A stretch of 64,000 nt of DNA from JBBRWO01 sp964388455 (GCA_964388455.1 CAYMAN010000004.1:1-64000), one strand, 5' to 3'; shown: positions 17,410 to 26,385, numbered from the stretch's first letter. Numbers and translations are program-made. The notes: generated by a model not told the origin, from the sequence alone.

Positions 17410-18462
17410 ATGGGTTTCGGAGAGATCATCAAACGCGCCTGGCGCATAACCTGGCGCTACCGTGCTCTGTGGGTGCTCGGCTTGTTTGCAGGCGTCGCGG
17501 GAGGATCAAGTGGCGGCGGGGGTGGAAGCAGCTATAACCCGTCATCCTCTGGTTCGCGCGGTTCCGATACAGGTCAGTTCTTCTACGGGCTCGACCCTGC
17601 GAACTGGACCGATCAGATCTCCCGCTTCCTGCCGGCTATCATCGCGGGGACCATGCTGTTGCTGGCGATCGGGTTCGTGTTCTGGATCGTCGGTATCGCC
17701 GCACGTGGCGGCCTGATCCAGGCCGTGGACGCCATCGAGGAGGGAGGCACTTTCACCCTCGGGGCGGCCTGGGACGCGGGATTCGGTCACTTCTGGCGAC
17801 TTCTTGGCCTGTCGGTTCTGCTCGGTCTGCCGATGGCGCTGGTCGGGCTCGGCCTCGCTGCCGCGGTCGCCCTGCCGATCATCGGTGCAGTTCGCGCGGG
17901 GTCCGATCCGAGCCCCGCTCTGTTCGCGCCGATGTGCGGCGCGTTCATCGTCGGGATCCCACTGCTCATCGTGGGAGGGGTCATCCTGGGTACCATGAGC
18001 CTGCTCGGCTCGCGCTCGATAATGATCGCAGACACCGGTGTGTTCGAAGCGGCCGCCGAGGCGTGGCGTCTGTTCAGGACTCGCATCAAGGATTCGCTCA
18101 TCATGTGGTTCATCTCGCTGGGGCTCAACATGGTCGCAGGCATCGTCGTCGCGATTCCCATCGTGATCGTCACCTTCGCCGGGGTCATTCCGGCGGTCTT
18201 CCTGATCCGCTCAGAGTCCTGGCCCGCGCTTATCGGTGTCTCGGCGATCGCGGTGCTGATTATCACCCTCGTCATCATGCTCTACACCGCCATCTGGGGC
18301 ACCTTCACCTCGGCCCTGTGGACCATCTTCTTCCGCCGCCTCACCGGCCGAGAAGCGCCGACCGAGTCGCTCGCGCCCGTCGCACCATCGGTCCCGTCGC
18401 TCACACCCGTCGCACCGCAGGCCCCGTCGGCCCCGGTCGCACCGCAAGGAGAAACCCTGTGA
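17410..18462 (+). CDS. Polytopic membrane protein, paralogue 2 of 3
   Basis: Membrane protein of 350 residues, similar in plan to its neighbours. The first helix is MGFGEIIKRAWRITWRYRALWVLGLF, followed by a Gly/Ser-rich extracytoplasmic insert (residues 31-55). The helix set includes FLPAIIAGTMLLLAIGFVFWI and LIMWFISLGLNMVAGIVVAIPIVI. The signature tail TAIWGTFTSALWTIFFRRLTG is followed by a Pro/Ala/Val-rich cytoplasmic end with repeated VAP units. ATG 17410 has GGGGG upstream. The stop overlaps the next start (GTGA). Confidence 0.78.
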   Translation: MGFGEIIKRAWRITWRYRALWVLGLFAGVAGGSSGGGGGSSYNPSSSGSRGSDTGQFFYGLDPANWTDQISRFLPAIIAGTMLLLAIGFVFWIVGIAARGGLIQAVDAIEEGGTFTLGAAWDAGFGHFWRLLGLSVLLGLPMALVGLGLAAAVALPIIGAVRAGSDPSPALFAPMCGAFIVGIPLLIVGGVILGTMSLLGSRSIMIADTGVFEAAAEAWRLFRTRIKDSLIMWFISLGLNMVAGIVVAIPIVIVTFAGVIPAVFLIRSESWPALIGVSAIAVLIITLVIMLYTAIWGTFTSALWTIFFRRLTGREAPTESLAPVAPSVPSLTPVAPQAPSAPVAPQGETL

Positions 18463-19508
18463 AGTACGGTCAGGCAATCTCATCGGCGTTTCGTACGCTG
18501 AAGTCCGCGCAGATGTGGGGCTTTGCCGCCTCGACATACGGCGCGATCACCATGCTGTACGTGGTCCTGGTCGGCGGTGCGTTTGCGGCCGTCGGGCCTT
18601 CCAGGATCGTTGACGGATTCCGTGACATCGACGCCTTCAGTGGCGCGCTGGGCGGCATCGCGCTCCTGTTTGGCGCGGTGTCGATCGCTGTGTTGCTCAC
18701 CATTCCGCTCTCGCTGATCATGCACGGCGGCTTCGTTCACCTGGCCGACGAGATTCTCGCCGGTCGCCCGATCACCGTTGGTCAGGGTTGGGCGTTCGGG
18801 GCGAGTCGTTTGGGCCGCACGTTCGCGATCGACTTCGTGATAGGCATGATCTCGGTTCTCTGTGTGAGCATCGCGCTGGTGCCCTTCATCGTGGTCGTGA
18901 TGGCGAGCGCTGCGGGGTCAGGACCCGATGCGCCGACCGCGAGTGCCTTCGTCATCATCTGCTGCGGGTATCTGTTCTTCCTGCTGTTTGTTGTCGCGCT
19001 TTCCTTGGTGCTCTCCGGCTATGAGGCGATCGCCATCCGTTACGGTCTGGTGGGCACGCGCACGGCCGGCAGCGCGCTCAGTGCCGGGTGGCAGGCGTTC
19101 AAGGCGCGCTGGAAGAATGTCGTGGTGTTCTCGTTGATCGTGATGGGACTGCAGTATGCGTTCAGCACGGTGACCTCGATGATCACGGTTCCGCTGCAGT
19201 TCGTGTTGCTGCCGAATCAGTTCATCCTCGGCGACACGACGCCCTCACCCGAGCAGATACCTCGCCTCCTCTTCGGGTACGCGATCCTCATGGTCGTCTC
19301 GATACTGCTGAGCGTTCCGTGGGCGGTCTTCAACTACTCGCTGTGGGGCGCGTTCTTCCGGCAGTTGACCGGCCTCGACATCGTCGCACCGCCGAGCCCA
19401 CCGCTGATGGCTCCGCAGCAGCCGGCGTACGCAGCCGAGCCCGCACCCCCGACACAGCCCGAGTCCGCAGAGAGTGCCCCTCCCGAGCCCACGGCTACCG
19501 ATGGCTAG
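18459..19508 (+). CDS. Polytopic membrane protein, paralogue 3 of 3
   Basis: Membrane protein of 349 residues starting at GTG 18459, which overlaps the previous stop by 4 nt; GGAGA lies upstream. Its first helix (VKYGQAISSAFRTLKSAQMWGFA) aligns in position with those of the two preceding genes. Further helices are YGAITMLYVVLVGGAFAAVG, AVSIAVLLTIPLSLIM and AFVIICCGYLFFLLFVVALSLVL. It closes with AVFNYSLWGAFFRQLTGLD and a Pro/Ala-rich tail, as in paralogue 2. The last 8 nt overlap rsmI. Function unknown; a shared envelope complex is plausible. Confidence 0.78.
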   Translation: MKYGQAISSAFRTLKSAQMWGFAASTYGAITMLYVVLVGGAFAAVGPSRIVDGFRDIDAFSGALGGIALLFGAVSIAVLLTIPLSLIMHGGFVHLADEILAGRPITVGQGWAFGASRLGRTFAIDFVIGMISVLCVSIALVPFIVVVMASAAGSGPDAPTASAFVIICCGYLFFLLFVVALSLVLSGYEAIAIRYGLVGTRTAGSALSAGWQAFKARWKNVVVFSLIVMGLQYAFSTVTSMITVPLQFVLLPNQFILGDTTPSPEQIPRLLFGYAILMVVSILLSVPWAVFNYSLWGAFFRQLTGLDIVAPPSPPLMAPQQPAYAAEPAPPTQPESAESAPPEPTATDG

Positions 19509-20361
19509 TCCCGGCCGCCTCATCGTCTGCGCCACGCCGATAGGTAACCTCGGCGATGTGACGCTGCGTGTGCTCGACGCCTTGAGAGACGCCGACACGG
19601 TCGCCGCCGAGGACACCCGTGTCAGCAAGAAGCTACTTGCGCGCTACGACATCGAAACGCGACTCGAGCGCTGCGACGAGCACACCGTCGAGCGCCAGAC
19701 ACCGAAGCTCATCGAGCGAATGCAGGGAGGCGAGGTCATCGCGCTGATCTCGGACGCGGGGACACCTGGCGTGAGCGACCCGGGCGCGCGGCTCGTGGAT
19801 GCGTGTCTGCACGCCGACGTTCCGGTCGAGGTCCTGCCGGGCGCGAGCGCGATTCTCGCCGCACTCGTCGCGAGTGGACTGCCCACGCACGCGTTCTACT
19901 TCGGAGGCTTCCTGCCACGCAAGGTGGGGGAGCGGCGTCGCGCACTCGAAATACTCGCCGAGCTCGATGCGACCTTGGTCTTCTACGAGTCACCCAACCG
20001 CTCAGGCGTGACCCTGACCACGATGGCCGAGGTTCTGCCGGGGCGACAGGCGGCCATGGCACGCGAGTTGACCAAGATGCACGAGGAGATCGTCCGTGGT
20101 CCGATAGAGGAAGTGGCGGCCGACATCGCGGGCCGCGAGATCGTGCGAGGAGAAGTCGTCTTGCTGATCGGACCGCCGCCACCCGCGGTGCGCGGTCCCG
20201 TGGACGCCGCAGACGTGCGCGCACGCGTGGACGCCGTCGTGGCAGACGGCACCAACAGGAGCACGGCAGTGAAGCATGTCGCGAAGGGCCTTGGCATCCC
20301 GCGCAGCGAGGTGTACGACATCGCGCACAGACCCGATGCCGCCGGCAAGAAGCCGGAGTAG
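19501..20361 (+). CDS. rsmI: 16S rRNA (cytidine1402-2'-O)-methyltransferase
   Basis: SAM-dependent tetrapyrrole-methylase-fold enzyme of 286 residues that 2'-O-methylates C1402 in the ribosomal decoding centre. Family hallmarks are LIVCATPIGNLGDVTLRVL at the N-terminus, VAAEDTRVSKKLL, ISDAGTPGVSDPG and VEVLPGASAILAALVASGLP. The C-terminal helical region (STAVKHVAKGLGIPRSEVYDIAH) is standard. ATG 19501 overlaps the upstream membrane gene. It begins a block matching the Bacillus yabC-abrB-metS order. Confidence 0.95.
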   Translation: MASPGRLIVCATPIGNLGDVTLRVLDALRDADTVAAEDTRVSKKLLARYDIETRLERCDEHTVERQTPKLIERMQGGEVIALISDAGTPGVSDPGARLVDACLHADVPVEVLPGASAILAALVASGLPTHAFYFGGFLPRKVGERRRALEILAELDATLVFYESPNRSGVTLTTMAEVLPGRQAAMARELTKMHEEIVRGPIEEVAADIAGREIVRGEVVLLIGPPPPAVRGPVDAADVRARVDAVVADGTNRSTAVKHVAKGLGIPRSEVYDIAHRPDAAGKKPE

Positions 20362-20364
20362 GCT

Positions 20365-20610
20365 CTACGCCTTCTTGACCTCGGCGACGCACGAGGTGCA
20401 GACGGGGCGACCCTTGACGACGGCGGTGTCGCAGTCCGCGTCTCCGCAGATCACGCAGCTGTCCTTGTGCTTGGTGAGGATGATGCGCTCGCCCTCGGTG
20501 TAGATGGCCAGCGGATCCTTCACCTTGATGCCCAGAGTGCGTCGCAACTCCATAGGAATCACGATGCGTCCGAGGTCGTCCACGCGGCGTACGATTCCGG
20601 TGTCATGCAT
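20365..20610 (-). CDS. AbrB/SpoVT-type transition-state regulator with zinc ribbon
   Basis: DNA-binding protein of 81 residues. The N-terminal swapped-hairpin domain is classic AbrB: TGIVRRVDDLGRIVIPMELRRTLGI, then DPLAIYTEGERIIL. The C-terminal part has a possible zinc knuckle, CVICGDADC and CTSC. As in Bacillus subtilis, the gene lies between rsmI and metG and points the opposite way, so it is a positional counterpart of abrB. The 3' end faces rsmI with a 3-nt gap. Targets unknown. Confidence 0.92.
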   Translation of the reverse strand: MHDTGIVRRVDDLGRIVIPMELRRTLGIKVKDPLAIYTEGERIILTKHKDSCVICGDADCDTAVVKGRPVCTSCVAEVKKA

Positions 20611-20733
20611 CCGTCTCGTCCCTTCAGGTCAGCGCGGCGGTCAAGAAGCCGCGGAAACGGTTAGAATCTCCCTGCATGCGTGAGTACACGTATGCTTCCA
20701 GTATTACCCACGGTCACGGAGTGTCCAAACACC

Positions 20734-22293
20734 ATGAGCCCACAGTCGTTCTATCTCACCTCACCCATCTACTACGTGAACTCGGTTCCGCATCTCGGCA
20801 CCGCGTACACCACGATCGCCTGCGACGCGCTGGCACGATACCGGCGCATGCTCGGCGATGACGTCCACTTCCTCACCGGCTTGGATGAGCACGGCCAGAA
20901 GGTCGAGGAGGCGGCGACCGCCAACGAGATGGCGCCGCAGGAGTGGGCAGATGTCATGGCCGCGCGCTACCAGGAGACCTGGAGCCTGCTCGACATCACC
21001 AACGACGACTTCGTGCGCACCACCGAACCGCGTCACGAGCGCGGCGTCGCGGCGTTCGTTCAGGTCCTCTACGACCGTGGCGACATCTACAAGGGAACCT
21101 ACGAGGGCCTCTACTGCGTCCCCTGCGAGACCTTCTACACCGCCGAGCAGACGGCAGAGGGCGACACCTGCCCGTCGTGCAACCGTCCGCTCGAGGTCGT
21201 CCACGAGGAGAGCTGGTTCTTCAAGCTCTCGGCATACGAGGACGAGCTGCTGGCCTACTACGACGCCAACCCGAGCTTCATCGGACCGGACACTCGTCGC
21301 AACGAGGTGCTGTCGTTTGTGAAGGGCGGCCTGCGCGATCTTTCGATCTCGCGCGCCAACGTGAAGTGGGGCATCCCGCTTCCGTTCGACCCCGACCACA
21401 CCGTCTACGTCTGGTTCGACGCGCTCCTCAATTACGTTACCGCCATCGGCTACGGCGACCCCGACCGTGCCGAGGAGTTCGCTCGCCGCTGGCCCGCGCA
21501 GATCCACTTCGTGGGCAAGGACATCATCCGGTTCCACTGCGTGATCTGGCCGGCCATGCTGCTCGCGATGGGGCTGCCGCTGCCGGAGCGCGTCTTCGCC
21601 CACGGCTTCCTGCTCACCAAGGGCGAGAAGATGAGCAAGTCCAAGGGCAACGCGATGTCACCTGCGGAGCTCGTAGAGCGCTTCGGCGTCGACGCGTACC
21701 GCTACTACTTCCTGCGCGACGTGCAGTTCGGTGCGGACGGCTCCATCTCGCTCGAATCCATGGTGCAGCGCTACAACGGCGACCTCGCCAACGACTGGGG
21801 CAACCTTGTGAGCCGTTTGTTCAACATGGTCGGCAAGTACTGCGACGGCAAGGTTCCTGATCCCGCCGGCTCGCCCCTGCCCACCGACGATGACACCGCG
21901 CTCAAGGACATCGCTCTGGGCCTTCCTGAGGTCTTCTCGGCGAAGATGGACGCGCTGGACTACTCGGGTGCACTCGAGGCGGCGTGGGAGCTTGTGAAGC
22001 GCACCAACCGCTACATCGAGGACTCCGCACCTTGGAACCTCGCCAAGTCAGAGGAGACTCTGCCGCGGCTGCACGCGGTTCTCTACAACGCACTCGAGGC
22101 CGTCCGCATCGCCGCTCTCTTCACGGCACCCGCTATGCCCAAGACCTCGCGCATCGTGTGGGCGCGTCTGGGACTGGGTGACCCCAACCTCACGACGCAG
22201 CTCGCGGTCGAGTGCGCTTGGGGCTGCCTGCCCGTCGGTAACCCGGTCGTCAAGGGCGACGCGCTCTTCCAGCGCATCGTCGAGGAAGCTTAG
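20734..22293 (+). CDS. metG: Methionyl-tRNA synthetase
   Basis: Class I aminoacyl-tRNA synthetase of 519 residues charging tRNA-Met. The HIGH-type motif is in YYVNSVPHLGTAY (PHLG), the KMSKS loop is at residues 299-303, and the connective insert has a zinc knuckle CVPC...CPSC. The C-terminal anticodon domain (NLVSRLFNMVGKY...NRYIEDSAPWNLAK) is present. The EMAP-like extension found in some bacterial forms is absent. I chose ATG 20734 (MSPQSFYLTSPIYYVN); the frame starts 18 codons upstream without a ribosome site. No T-box leader was seen. The stop is followed at once by the tatD start. Confidence 0.96.
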   Translation: MSPQSFYLTSPIYYVNSVPHLGTAYTTIACDALARYRRMLGDDVHFLTGLDEHGQKVEEAATANEMAPQEWADVMAARYQETWSLLDITNDDFVRTTEPRHERGVAAFVQVLYDRGDIYKGTYEGLYCVPCETFYTAEQTAEGDTCPSCNRPLEVVHEESWFFKLSAYEDELLAYYDANPSFIGPDTRRNEVLSFVKGGLRDLSISRANVKWGIPLPFDPDHTVYVWFDALLNYVTAIGYGDPDRAEEFARRWPAQIHFVGKDIIRFHCVIWPAMLLAMGLPLPERVFAHGFLLTKGEKMSKSKGNAMSPAELVERFGVDAYRYYFLRDVQFGADGSISLESMVQRYNGDLANDWGNLVSRLFNMVGKYCDGKVPDPAGSPLPTDDDTALKDIALGLPEVFSAKMDALDYSGALEAAWELVKRTNRYIEDSAPWNLAKSEETLPRLHAVLYNALEAVRIAALFTAPAMPKTSRIVWARLGLGDPNLTTQLAVECAWGCLPVGNPVVKGDALFQRIVEEA

Positions 22294-23295
22294 GTGACCG
22301 CCGCCGCGGATACCACCACGCCCACTACCGGGCCGCGACCGACGCCGGAACGCATCATCCCGGTGCCCGTCGCCGTGCCGCCCTTCGCCGACGCCAAGGG
22401 TCGCCTCGTGGAAGCGCCCGACTTCGCCGGCGCGCTGATCGCTGACACGCACGCGCATCTCGACATGCTCGATCATCCCGGCTTTGCGCTCGCCAATGCC
22501 GCGCGCGCCGGTGTCGGCTTCGTCGCGACCGTCTGCGACCCCAGCGAGGACGCCGCCCGCACCTACGTCGAGCTCGACGCCTGGCTCGCCGAGGCCGAGA
22601 AGCTGCTTGCTGCAGATGCCTCCACCGCTGCCTCCACGGCTGCTGCCTCCACGGCCGACGCCGCACCCGCGCCGGTCACACCAGCGCGGGTTCGAGTCAT
22701 CGTCGGTGTGCACCCGCACAACGCCAAGGCTTACTCGGCCGAGGTGGAAGACGCGATGCGCGTCATGCTGGCGGATCCGCGGACGTCCGCTGTCGGCGAG
22801 ACCGGCCTCGACTACTTCTACGACCATTCGCCGCGAGATGTTCAACGCGTGGCGTTCGAGGCCCAGCTCAGGCTCGCGCACGAGTTCGAGCTGCCGGCCG
22901 TCGTGCACCTGCGAGAAGCACACGACGACGGCCTGCGGATCCTTCGTTCGGTGGGCGTACCGGCGGCGGGATGTATCCTGCACTGCTACAACCTCGGACC
23001 CGACCTGCTCGCTCGTTTCCTGGAGCTCGGCTGCACCGTGAGTTTCGCAGGCCCCGTCAGCTTCAAGAAGTCCACGGACGTCCGAGAAGCAGCTGCGCTC
23101 GTACCCGTCGGCCGCGTCCTTACAGAGACCGACTGTCCGTTCATGGCGCCAGAGCCGTTTCGCGGCCGAGTCAACGAACCGGCATTCACCGTGTTCACGG
23201 CAGCGGCCGTTGCCGGCGCTCGTGGCGAGTCACTGCCTGAGTTCGCGTCGCACGCGTGGCAGTCCGCGCTCGAGTTGCTGGACCGCGAACGGTGA
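22294..23295 (+). CDS. tatD: TatD-family metal-dependent deoxyribonuclease
   Basis: TIM-barrel metallo-hydrolase of 333 residues. The metal site shows DTHAHLDML, VGVHPHNA, the Glu of VGETGLDYFYD, VVHLREA, and TETDCPFMAPEPFRG. GTG 22294 directly follows the metG stop. Two features are unusual: a 40-residue N-terminal extension rich in Thr/Pro/Ala before the barrel, and an Ala/Ser/Thr low-complexity insert (around residues 107-130) built from near-repeats of GCCTCCAC in the DNA. Both look like replication-slippage additions on a surface loop. In Bacillus the orthologue yabD also follows metS. Confidence 0.93.
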   Translation: MTAAADTTTPTTGPRPTPERIIPVPVAVPPFADAKGRLVEAPDFAGALIADTHAHLDMLDHPGFALANAARAGVGFVATVCDPSEDAARTYVELDAWLAEAEKLLAADASTAASTAAASTADAAPAPVTPARVRVIVGVHPHNAKAYSAEVEDAMRVMLADPRTSAVGETGLDYFYDHSPRDVQRVAFEAQLRLAHEFELPAVVHLREAHDDGLRILRSVGVPAAGCILHCYNLGPDLLARFLELGCTVSFAGPVSFKKSTDVREAAALVPVGRVLTETDCPFMAPEPFRGRVNEPAFTVFTAAAVAGARGESLPEFASHAWQSALELLDRER

Positions 23296-23909
23296 GCCAC
23301 TCGCCGGTCATCCGTGCGGGTGACAGCGCGCCGGTGCGGGTGCTGTGCATCGCGGGCAGTCCTCGGCACCACGGCAACAGCGAGCAGCTGCTCGATGCGC
23401 TCGCGTTCGGCGTGATCGAAGCCGGTGGCGAGCCCGTGCGGCTCCGCGCGGTCGACGCCGGCGTAGCGCCCTGCCGCGGCTGTAACGCCTGCTCCAAGAG
23501 CGGCGCCTGCGTCATCAAGGACGGCATGGACGCCGTGTACCCGGAGCTCGACTCCGCTGACGCCATCGTTGTTGCCACGCCAGTGTTCTTCGCGACCGTA
23601 CCGGCGACGCTCAAGGCGCTCTTCGATCGCTGTCAGCCGTACTGGGCGCGACGTTACGTCCTCCACGAGCCGCGGCCGACGCGCAAGCGACCCGGCGCGA
23701 TCCTCGTCGTCGGAGGCGGGGGAGATCCGTTCGGCACCGCCTGCGCCGTCACCGCGACGCGCAGCGTCTATGCAGTCCTCGACGTCTCCGCCGATGAGGT
23801 TCTCGAGGTCGTCGGCCCGGACGCGGCGTCAGACATCGCGAGCCGCCCCGAAGCCCTCGAGCGGGCCCGAGCCATCGGGCGCGAACTCGTCGAGCGGGCT
23901 TGCATTTAG
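23292..23909 (+). CDS. Flavodoxin-like NADPH-dependent FMN reductase / iron-sulfur flavoprotein
   Basis: Flavoprotein of 205 residues. The FMN phosphate loop is IAGSPRHHGNSEQLL, followed by a cysteine cluster CRGCNACSKSGACVIKDGM, which is typical of iron-sulfur flavoproteins of anaerobes, and VVATPVFFATVPATLKALFDRCQPYW for flavin and dimer contacts. GTG 23292 overlaps the tatD stop by 4 nt, so it is probably cotranscribed with metG-tatD. It interrupts the Bacillus-like order, where the yabE counterpart would follow directly. Electron donor and substrate unknown. Confidence 0.85.
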   Translation: MSHSPVIRAGDSAPVRVLCIAGSPRHHGNSEQLLDALAFGVIEAGGEPVRLRAVDAGVAPCRGCNACSKSGACVIKDGMDAVYPELDSADAIVVATPVFFATVPATLKALFDRCQPYWARRYVLHEPRPTRKRPGAILVVGGGGDPFGTACAVTATRSVYAVLDVSADEVLEVVGPDAASDIASRPEALERARAIGRELVERACI

Positions 23910-23927
23910 CCTCGGAATAGGCATCAA

Positions 23928-23982
23928 AAACCCCATTTCTGAAAGCTATTCGTGCCGACCTGCGGGTTTGCATGGGGCTTTT
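23928..23982 (+). terminator. Possible terminator after the flavoprotein gene
   Basis: AACCCCAT (23929-23936 region) can pair with ATGGGG (23972-23977), followed by CTTTTCTT. The loop is long, about 35 nt, so the hairpin is weaker than a classical terminator. The surrounding 140 nt are more AT-rich than their neighbours and also hold the promoter of the DUF348/G5/3D gene. I checked for a cyclic-di-AMP riboswitch, common before such genes, and did not recognise one. Confidence 0.35.
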
Positions 23983-24052
23983 CTTAGGGGTAGCATCGCA
24001 ACTCCCGTTTGTTACTCAACGGTTGAAATGTCCCCAATATAGAGAGGTCTGA

Positions 24053-25081
24053 ATGAGGTCACGGCCGACTCGCTCGGCACGATCCGTGAAGACCCACCAG
24101 TTCATCGCAGCCATCATCCCAGCAGTTATCGTAGTACTAAGCATCACCGGGTTCGTGTGGGCAAACAAGCAGGTCACGATCGTCGTCGACGGTCGTGCCT
24201 CGCACGTGAAGAGCCAAGCTGCCGACGTGGCGGGACTGCTCGCGCAGGCCGACATCGCCGTCGGTTCAGGCGACGTGGTCTCGCCCTCCGCCGACTCGCC
24301 ACTCTCCTCCGGCATGACCGTCGTGGTGCGCCATTCGGTGCCGGTCACCGTGCGCTTCGGCGACGAGTCACTCGATCTCGATGTCGTGGGCGCCACTGTT
24401 GCCGACGCGCTCATCGCCGCCGGCGCCGATCCTTCATCCAATCCCGCGGTCACCCCCGCGCTCTCTGCTCCTCTGGTCAAAGACATGGTCATCACCGCGC
24501 CGACGGCGTTTGTGCGCGTCACTCGCGAAGAGGTCGCTCTGCCCGCGGACGTCGAGCGTCACCGTGACCCCAACCTCGCCCGCGGCACCACCCGCGTCGT
24601 TTCAGAGGGCAGCCCCGGGCTCGCCATGCGCGTCTACCGCACTGTCGTCACCGACGGTGTCGAAGGCGCACCCATCCTCATCGCCGAGGAGACCGTGAGC
24701 CGCCCGGTCGCTCGCGTCGTGGCTTTCGGCACGGCGTCGTCGGCCCGTCTGATCGCGGCTGGCAACACGCGCTCGATCGCCTCCAAGCCTGCGACACGCA
24801 GTGGTCGCAGGATGCGCGTCGAGACCACCGGCTACGCGCCCGGATCGGGCGGCGCGGATCACCGCACGGCCACCGGTGCGGCTGCCGTTCGCGGCGTCAT
24901 CGCCGTCGACCCCAAGGTCATCCCGCTCGGCACGCGCGTCTACGTTCCCGGCTACGGCTATGCGGTAGCGGCTGACACGGGCGGCGCCATCGACGGCAAG
25001 CGGATCGACCTGTGCTTCGGCTCGTACGCCGAGGCCATCGCCTGGGGCCGCCGCTCCGTCACCATCATCATCCTCGACTAG
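24053..25081 (+). CDS. DUF348-G5-3D cell-wall protein (YabE/RpfB-like)
   Basis: Exported wall-associated protein of 342 residues. Domain order: N-terminal membrane anchor (FIAAIIPAVIVVLSITGFVW), two DUF348 repeats (VTIVVDGRASHVKSQAADVAGLL and VTVRFGDESLDLDVVGATVADALI), a G5 domain (around residues 160-225), and a C-terminal 3D domain with YAPGSGGADHRTATG and DTGGAIDGKRIDLCF. The three Asp residues that name the 3D fold are present. The 3D double-psi barrel is related to MltA-type lytic transglycosylases, so muralytic activity is likely. It holds the same place as yabE in Bacillus, just before ksgA. Confidence 0.92.
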   Translation: MRSRPTRSARSVKTHQFIAAIIPAVIVVLSITGFVWANKQVTIVVDGRASHVKSQAADVAGLLAQADIAVGSGDVVSPSADSPLSSGMTVVVRHSVPVTVRFGDESLDLDVVGATVADALIAAGADPSSNPAVTPALSAPLVKDMVITAPTAFVRVTREEVALPADVERHRDPNLARGTTRVVSEGSPGLAMRVYRTVVTDGVEGAPILIAEETVSRPVARVVAFGTASSARLIAAGNTRSIASKPATRSGRRMRVETTGYAPGSGGADHRTATGAAAVRGVIAVDPKVIPLGTRVYVPGYGYAVAADTGGAIDGKRIDLCFGSYAEAIAWGRRSVTIIILD

Positions 25082-25084
25082 CCG

Positions 25085-25960
25085 ATGGCACACTCGCCGC
25101 TCGCCACACCTTCGGCGACCATCGCCGTCCTGAAGCGCCACCGTCTCGCCACCAAGAAGGCGCTCGGTCAGCACTTCTTAGTCGACGACAACGCTGTGGG
25201 CCGCATCATCGAGCTCGCGCAACTCTCCGGTGACGAGGTCGTCCTGGAGGTCGGCCCCGGCATCGGCACCCTGACCGCCGCGCTCTGCGCCAACGCCGGC
25301 TCTGTGGTCGCTGTCGAGCGCGACGTTCAGCTCCTCCCGGCACTCGCCGAGACCACCGCCGACTGCCCGCGCTTCGCCGTGATTCGCGCCGACGCCGTCG
25401 CCGTCTCGCCCGAGACCATCGCCGAGCCGTTCGGTCCGCCGGTCGCACTCGTCGCGAACCTCCCGTACGCGGTGGCCGCCACGGTGGTGCTGCGCTTCTT
25501 CCAGGAGCTCCCGCACATGACCTCGGCCACCGTCATGGTGCAGTCAGAGGTCGCCGACCGCATGGCCGCCGTCCCCGGCACCAAGGACTACGGCTCCTAC
25601 ACCGTCAAACTACGCCTGCTCGCCAAAGCCGCCGGCCGCTTCTCTGTGTCACGCTCCTGCTTCCTGCCGCCCCCGCGAGTCGACTCCACTGTCCTGCGTC
25701 TTGAGCGCTCTCCACTGGCCGAGGATCCCGCCCTGCTTACCGCCGCGGCCCGCGCGGCGGACGCCGCGTTCGCTCAGCGCCGCAAGACGATCCGCAACTC
25801 GCTGCGCTCGGCGCTCGGGGCCGAGGCGGCCGCGATCGACACCGCCCTGGAGACCGCAGGCATCGATGGCTCGCTTCGTGCTGAGACACTCCCGCCGGAG
25901 GCGTTTCTCGCGCTTGCGGTTGCTTTGACAGAGGCCGGAGTCTTCTCGGCGGGCACCTGA
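25085..25960 (+). CDS. rsmA: 16S rRNA (adenine1518/1519-N6)-dimethyltransferase
   Basis: KsgA of 291 residues, dimethylating the two adjacent adenines of the 16S 3' hairpin during small-subunit maturation. Hallmarks: KKALGQHFLVDDN, SAM motif I EVGPGIGTLTAAL, acidic VVAVERD, and the catalytic NLPYAVA. FLPPPRVDSTVLRL lies in the C-terminal domain. ATG 25085 is 4 nt after the previous stop. The ribonuclease M5 gene (rnmV), which precedes ksgA in Bacillus, is missing here. Also known as ksgA. Confidence 0.96.
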   Translation: MAHSPLATPSATIAVLKRHRLATKKALGQHFLVDDNAVGRIIELAQLSGDEVVLEVGPGIGTLTAALCANAGSVVAVERDVQLLPALAETTADCPRFAVIRADAVAVSPETIAEPFGPPVALVANLPYAVAATVVLRFFQELPHMTSATVMVQSEVADRMAAVPGTKDYGSYTVKLRLLAKAAGRFSVSRSCFLPPPRVDSTVLRLERSPLAEDPALLTAAARAADAAFAQRRKTIRNSLRSALGAEAAAIDTALETAGIDGSLRAETLPPEAFLALAVALTEAGVFSAGT

Positions 25961-26076
25961 GCACGAACGGTGCGCGAGAACACACTGTTACCTGACTGAC
26001 CAGTCGGCATACCCCTGCTGGTAATTTGGTGTCTCATCGGCTATACTTCCTCCCCGAGCAGAGGGAGGGCATTCCA

Positions 26077-26361
26077 TTGAATGATCTTGTTCAGCAGGCC
26101 GAGGTAGTCGGCCGAATTCGTAACGACCTCGAAACCATGACCGGCAGCCGCATTCGCGTACGCGCCAACATGGGTCGCTCGAAGATCGTCGAGCGCGAAG
26201 GTGTTCTGATGCAGACGCATCCGGCCCTCTTCGTCGTCGAGGTCATGGAGAAGCGTGACCGCACCGCCCGCGCGTCGTACCAGTATGTCGACGTGCTCAC
26301 CGGAACGGTCGAGCTTACTCACGCAGAGAGTGGCGAGAATCTGCTGCCCTGGCTGAACTAG
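26077..26361 (+). CDS. veg: Veg protein
   Basis: Small conserved protein of 94 residues of the Veg family (DUF1021). In Bacillus subtilis it is highly expressed and affects biofilm matrix genes; its molecular action is unsettled. The sequence has the family core VRANMGRSKIVEREGVLMQTHPALFVVEV and YQYVDVLTGTVEL. I placed the start at TTG 26077 because GAGGGAGGG lies 6 nt upstream and the protein then begins NDLVQQAEVVGRIRNDL, as in the family. A hairpin terminator follows at 26386. It keeps the Bacillus position between ksgA and ispE. Confidence 0.93.
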   Translation: MNDLVQQAEVVGRIRNDLETMTGSRIRVRANMGRSKIVEREGVLMQTHPALFVVEVMEKRDRTARASYQYVDVLTGTVELTHAESGENLLPWLN

Positions 26362-26385
26362 CCATCGGGCACTGACGGGAAACAC

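Noticed and set aside
17934..18458. Long N-terminal extension of membrane paralogue 3
   Set aside because: His/Arg-rich shadow of paralogue 2; GTG 18459 with GTGA overlap is the better start.
20611..20733. T-box leader before metG
   Set aside because: The gap is too short and lacks the T-box sequence.
23910..24052. Cyclic-di-AMP riboswitch before the DUF348/G5/3D gene
   Set aside because: Such genes often have one, but the expected conserved blocks are not present in this 143-nt gap.
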